Shown: positions 11,142 to 14,420 of the stretch, piece by piece
How the letters are laid out: every line of letters begins with the position of its first letter
Position numbering within the stretch: position 1 is the stretch's first letter
Source: an uncultured Collinsella sp.
GTDB taxonomy: Bacteria; Actinomycetota; Coriobacteriia; Coriobacteriales; Coriobacteriaceae
DNA: 14,420 nt
Assembly (NCBI GenBank): GCA_900543275.1
Contig: UQQL01000053.1
Location: 1-14,420, forward strand
Direction of reading: 5' to 3'
The notes under the pieces: generated by a model
What the model was told of the DNA's origin: nothing
The model's database searches: none
What the model saw: only the letters and a program-made list of their open reading frames with translations
Position numbers and translations under genes: made by a program

Positions 11142-13790
11142 ATGGTGAAAAAGTCACCGGAAAACACTACTCCCGCAATTGTGGACAACGTAGAGGCGCT
11201 TGAGGCTAAGCTCGCTCAGATGCGAGAGGCCCAGGCGCTTTTTGCTACGTACACGCAGGAGCAGGTCGACAAGATCTTCTATGAGGCCGCCATGGCCGCC
11301 AACAAGGCTCGTATCCCGTTGGCGAAGATGGCCATCGAGGAGACCGGCCGCGGCGTTCTTGAGGACAAGGTCATCAAGAACCACTACGCCGCAGAGTACA
11401 TCTACAACGCTTACAAGAACACCAAGACCTGTGGCGTTCTGGAGCGCGACGAGGCTTACGGCATCACCAAGATCGCCGAGCCCATCGGCATCGTGGGCGC
11501 CGTCATCCCGACGACCAACCCCACCTCCACCGCGATCTTCAAGACGCTGATCAGCCTGAAGACCCGCAACGGCATCATCATCTCCCCGCACCCGGCAGCC
11601 GCCAAGTGCACCATCGCCGCCGCCAAGCTCGTGCTTGACGCCGCCGTCAAGGCCGGCGCCCCCGAGGGCATCATCGGCTGGGTCGATGTCCCCTCCATCG
11701 AGCTGACCAACATGGTCATGCGCGACGTCGACATCATCCTCGCCACCGGTGGCCCGGGCATGGTCAAGGCCGCCTACTCCTCGGGCAAGCCCGCCCTGGG
11801 CGTTGGCGCCGGTAACACCCCGGTCATCATCGACGACACCGCCGACGTGCTGCTCGCCGTCAACTCCATCATCCACTCCAAGACCTTCGACAACGGCATG
11901 ATCTGCGCTTCCGAGCAGTCCGTGACCGTCATCGACACCATCTATGACCAGGTCAAAGCCGAGTTCCAGAAGCGCGGCTGCTACTTCGTCAAGCAGGGTG
12001 CCGAGATGGAGGCCCTGCGTGCCGCCATGTTCAAGAACGGCGCTCTCGATCACCGCATTCCCGGCATGGCTGCCGCCAAGATCGCCGAGCTCGCCGGCAT
12101 CGAGGTTCCTGCCAAGACCAAGATCCTGATCGCCGAGGTCACCTCCACCGACCCCGCCAAGGAGGAGTTCTCCCACGAGAAGCTCTCCCCGGTCCTGGCC
12201 ATGTATCACGCCAAGGACTTCCAGGAGGCCGTCGACAAGGCCGAGCACCTGGTGCTCGCCGGTGGCCCGGGCCACACCGCCTCTCTGTACGTGCACCCCG
12301 CCCAGGCCGAGAAGATCAGCCTGTTCGAGCACGTCATGAAGGCCTGCCGTATCGTCATCAACACCCCGTCTTCGCACGGCGGCATCGGTGATCTGTACAA
12401 CTTTGGCATGAAGCCGTCTCTGACCCTGGGCTGCGGCTCCTGGGGCGGCAACTCCGTCTCCGAGAACGTTGGGGTGAAGCACTTGATCAACGTTAAGACT
12501 GTGGCCGAGCGCCGTGAGAACATGCTGTGGTTCCGCGCTCCCGAGAAGGTCTACTTCAAGAAGGGTTCCACGCCCGTCGCTCTCGACGAGCTCGGTACCG
12601 TCATGGGCAAGAAGCGCGCCTTCATCGTCACCGACCAGTTCCTCTTCAAGAATGGCAACACCCGCGCCATCGAGGCCAAGCTCGACGAGATGGGCATCGC
12701 CCACGACTGCTTCTACGACGTCGAGCCCGATCCGTCGCTGCAGTGCGCACGTCGCGGCGCCAAGCAGATGGCTCTCTTTGAGCCGGACGTCATCATCGCC
12801 GTCGGCGGTGGCTCCGCTATGGACGCCGGCAAGATCATGTGGATGATGTACGAGCACCCCGAGTGCAAGTTTGAGGACATGGCCATGGACTTCATGGACA
12901 TCCGCAAGCGTATCTTCACCTTCCCCGAGATGGGCAAGAAGGCCTACTTCGTCGCCGTCCCGACCTCCTCGGGTACCGGCTCCGAGTGCACGCCGTTCGC
13001 CATCATCACCGACAAGGAGACCGGCATCAAGTGGCCGCTCGCCGACTACGCGCTGCTCCCCAACATGGCTATCGTCGACGCCGACAACTGCATGACCGCC
13101 CCGCGCGGCCTGACCGCTGCCTCCGGCATCGACGTCATGACCCACGCCATCGAGTCCTACGTCTCCATCATGGCTTCCGACTACACCAAGGGCCTCTCCG
13201 AGCGCGCTGCTAAGCTCGTCTTCGAGAACCTGCCCTCCAGCTTCACGAACGGCGCCAAGGACCCGCATGCCCGCGAGGAGATGCACAACGCCTCTTGCAT
13301 GGCCGGTATGGCCTTCGCCAACGCCTTCCTGGGCCTCAACCACTCCATGGCTCACAAGCTCGGCGCCTTCCATCACCTGCCTCACGGCCTCGCCAACGCC
13401 GTCATCCTGACCCGCGTTATGCGCTACAACGCCGCCGAGGCTCCCGTCAAGATGGGTACCTTCTCCCAGTATCCTTACCCCAACGCGCTGCACAACTACG
13501 CCGAGATGGCCAAGTACTGCGGCATCGAGGGCAAGGACGACAAGGAGGTCTTCGAGAACTTCATCACGAAGCTCGAGGAGCTCAAGGACTTCATCGGCGT
13601 CAAGAAGACCATCGCCGACTACGGTGTTGACGAGCAGTACTTCCTCGACACCCTCGACGAGATGACCGAGCAGGCATTCAACGACCAGTGCACCGGCGCT
13701 AACCCGCGCTACCCGCTCATGAGCGAGATCAAGGAGCTCTACCTGGACGCCTACTACGGCCGCGAGCCTCAGGACTACGCCGTCTGCTAG
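11142..13790 (+). CDS. adhE: Bifunctional acetaldehyde-CoA / alcohol dehydrogenase AdhE
   Basis: An 882-residue fusion enzyme that reduces acetyl-CoA to acetaldehyde and then ethanol, consuming two NADH, and polymerises into spirosomes in characterised members. The N-terminal aldehyde dehydrogenase half (about 15-445) has IPTTNPTST (122-130), GVGAGNTPV (221-229) and the catalytic Cys255 in GMICASEQ. The C-terminal iron alcohol dehydrogenase half (about 470-870) has the NAD loop GGGSAMDAGK (555-564), VPTSSGTGSE (607-616), and iron ligands Asp664, His668, His734 and His748 in GIDVMTHAIE, NHSMAHKLG and LPHG. Length is normal (about 860-890). Codons are strongly biased to C- and G-ending forms (for example AAG for Lys, ATC for Ile), which suggests very high expression. 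Confidence 0.98.
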   Translation: MVKKSPENTTPAIVDNVEALEAKLAQMREAQALFATYTQEQVDKIFYEAAMAANKARIPLAKMAIEETGRGVLEDKVIKNHYAAEYIYNAYKNTKTCGVLERDEAYGITKIAEPIGIVGAVIPTTNPTSTAIFKTLISLKTRNGIIISPHPAAAKCTIAAAKLVLDAAVKAGAPEGIIGWVDVPSIELTNMVMRDVDIILATGGPGMVKAAYSSGKPALGVGAGNTPVIIDDTADVLLAVNSIIHSKTFDNGMICASEQSVTVIDTIYDQVKAEFQKRGCYFVKQGAEMEALRAAMFKNGALDHRIPGMAAAKIAELAGIEVPAKTKILIAEVTSTDPAKEEFSHEKLSPVLAMYHAKDFQEAVDKAEHLVLAGGPGHTASLYVHPAQAEKISLFEHVMKACRIVINTPSSHGGIGDLYNFGMKPSLTLGCGSWGGNSVSENVGVKHLINVKTVAERRENMLWFRAPEKVYFKKGSTPVALDELGTVMGKKRAFIVTDQFLFKNGNTRAIEAKLDEMGIAHDCFYDVEPDPSLQCARRGAKQMALFEPDVIIAVGGGSAMDAGKIMWMMYEHPECKFEDMAMDFMDIRKRIFTFPEMGKKAYFVAVPTSSGTGSECTPFAIITDKETGIKWPLADYALLPNMAIVDADNCMTAPRGLTAASGIDVMTHAIESYVSIMASDYTKGLSERAAKLVFENLPSSFTNGAKDPHAREEMHNASCMAGMAFANAFLGLNHSMAHKLGAFHHLPHGLANAVILTRVMRYNAAEAPVKMGTFSQYPYPNALHNYAEMAKYCGIEGKDDKEVFENFITKLEELKDFIGVKKTIADYGVDEQYFLDTLDEMTEQAFNDQCTGANPRYPLMSEIKELYLDAYYGREPQDYAVC

Positions 13791-13807
13791 TTTTAGCACG
13801 GTTTTTA

Positions 13808-13846
13808 ACGGCGGGGGTGCACGGGTGTTTCACACACCCCCGCCGT
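13808..13846 (+). terminator. Hairpin terminator candidate after adhE
   Basis: ACGGCGGGGGTG (13808-13819) pairs perfectly with CACCCCCGCCGT (13835-13846) over 12 bp with a 15-base loop, 17 bases past the adhE stop. The stem is very strong, but the 3' flank CGCTTCTATCG has few Ts. Termination may therefore be partial, leaving some read-through into the kinase gene. Confidence 0.6.
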
Positions 13847-13878
13847 CGCTTCTATCGCATCGTTGAAAGGATGCAACC

Positions 13879-14395
13879 ATGCTGCTACCCGATTCCAAGA
13901 CCGAGCTCGTCCGCCGTGGCAACAAGGTCGTTTACGACCTGGGCGACAAGATTGTCAAGGTCTTTAACGAGACCAAGCCTGTCTCCGACGTGTTCAACGA
14001 GGCTTTGAATCTAGCCCGCATCAATGAGTGCGGCATCCGCAGCCCCAAGGCTCTCGAGGTTTCCCAGCTCGAGAACGCCAACGGCTGGGCGCTCGTGACC
14101 GAGAAGGTTCCGGGCACCACCCTTGCCGAGAAGATGACTGCCGAGCCCCAGCGCTTTGGTGAGTATCTCGAGATGTTCGTCGACCTCCAGATCGAGATCC
14201 ACGGCTACACCTCCCCGTTGCTCAACCGTCAGCGCGACAAGTTCGCCCGCATGATCGACAGCCTTGATCAGCTCAATGCCACCACGCGCTACAACCTTCA
14301 GGAGCGTCTGGACGGCATGACCAAGGAGTTCAAGGTCTGCCACGGCGACTTCAACCCCTCCAACGTCATCGTCGGCGACGACGGCCAGCTCTATG
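13879..14395 (+). CDS. APH-like phosphotransferase (small-molecule kinase), 3' end missing
   Basis: About 172 genuine residues of a protein-kinase-like-fold phosphotransferase of the aminoglycoside phosphotransferase / choline kinase group. The N-lobe begins with a nucleotide-binding strand pair (RRGNKVVYDLGDKIVKVF, with the likely ATP-binding Lys at 27 in IVKVF). The hinge contains LVTEKVPGTTL. The catalytic loop HGDFNPSNV is at 155-163, with Asp157 as base and Asn162 as metal ligand. The following VxDW/DxG metal-binding segment is expected right where the DNA becomes adapter sequence, so the apparent end AVSYTHLT is not biological. The substrate cannot be told, and resistance function should not be assumed. 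The ATG at 13879 has AAAGGA 7 bases upstream. Confidence 0.82.
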
Positions 14396-14420
14396 CTGTC
14401 TCTTATACACATCTGACGCT
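14396..14420 (+). other. Illumina Nextera adapter sequence, not genomic
   Basis: The last 25 bases begin with CTGTCTCTTATACACATCT, the 19-base Tn5 mosaic end, followed by GACGCT, the start of the Nextera read-1-side adapter. This is untrimmed library sequence at a contig end. True genomic sequence stops at about 14395, give or take a few bases that could match by chance. Confidence 0.96.

Noticed and set aside
11154..13799. An 881-codon open frame exactly antisense to adhE
   Set aside because: It has no ribosome site, its composition is the mirror of G/C-ending codons (Leu/Val/Gly/Asp/His-rich), and the sense strand carries full AdhE motifs. Strong codon bias removes stops from this antisense frame.
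13879..14395. Aminoglycoside resistance gene
   Set aside because: The fold motif HGDFNPSN is shared by many small-molecule kinases. Nothing in the visible part points to an antibiotic substrate, and the gene is incomplete.
14011..14412. Minus-strand frame starting MCIRDS at the window end
   Set aside because: Its start lies in adapter sequence, and the rest is antisense to the kinase gene.

Overview
The window looks like a piece of a GC-rich, fermentative, low-redox Actinomycetota chromosome, most likely a gut Coriobacteriia (Collinsella-like). That placement is inference. It rests on the mIHF-gmk-rpoZ block next to pyrF, which is typical of Actinobacteria, on the strong G/C third-position bias, on a PyrDB/PyrK-type (NAD-linked) dihydroorotate dehydrogenase, and on a bifunctional AdhE. 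No 16S or other rRNA is present to confirm it.

Layout. (1) 1-953, minus: competence genes comEA and the first 81 codons of comEC, overlapping at their stop/start. (2) 1123-3577, minus: a tight four-gene operon mihf-gmk-rpoZ-thiI with its own candidate promoter, a leader hairpin and an intrinsic terminator. (3) 3817-9140, minus: the de novo UMP operon pyrR-pyrB-pyrC-pyrK-pyrD-pyrF. Most of its genes overlap or nearly touch, and it is preceded by a long leader with a PyrR-type binding hairpin and an attenuator. carAB and pyrE are not here. (4) 9528-9880, plus: rpmB (ribosomal protein L28, zinc form) with an extended -10 promoter, a structured 3' UTR and a strong terminator. (5) 9882-10988: a mobile REP/RAYT module, a Y1 (HUH) transposase of the IS200-related REP-associated class flanked by palindromic REP-like repeats, including a perfect 27-bp inverted pair. 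(6) 11021-13846, plus: adhE (aldehyde/alcohol dehydrogenase), with a perfect 11-bp inverted repeat upstream of an extended -10 promoter. (7) 13879-end, plus: the N-terminal part of an APH-like small-molecule kinase. It is interrupted because the last 25 bases are not genomic: they match the Illumina Nextera transposon adapter.

How the parts work together. The pyr enzymes convert carbamoyl phosphate plus aspartate to UMP, apart from the orotate phosphoribosyltransferase step, and PyrR with UMP should close the leader attenuator. Gmk, omega, mIHF and ThiI tie nucleotide supply, transcription, nucleoid structure and tRNA thiolation into one transcript. AdhE regenerates NAD+ from acetyl-CoA during fermentation. 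Most genes are ordinary housekeeping genes. The more unusual material lies between them: RNA leaders, the RAYT repeat family, the adhE upstream palindrome and a hairpin between pyrF and mihf.
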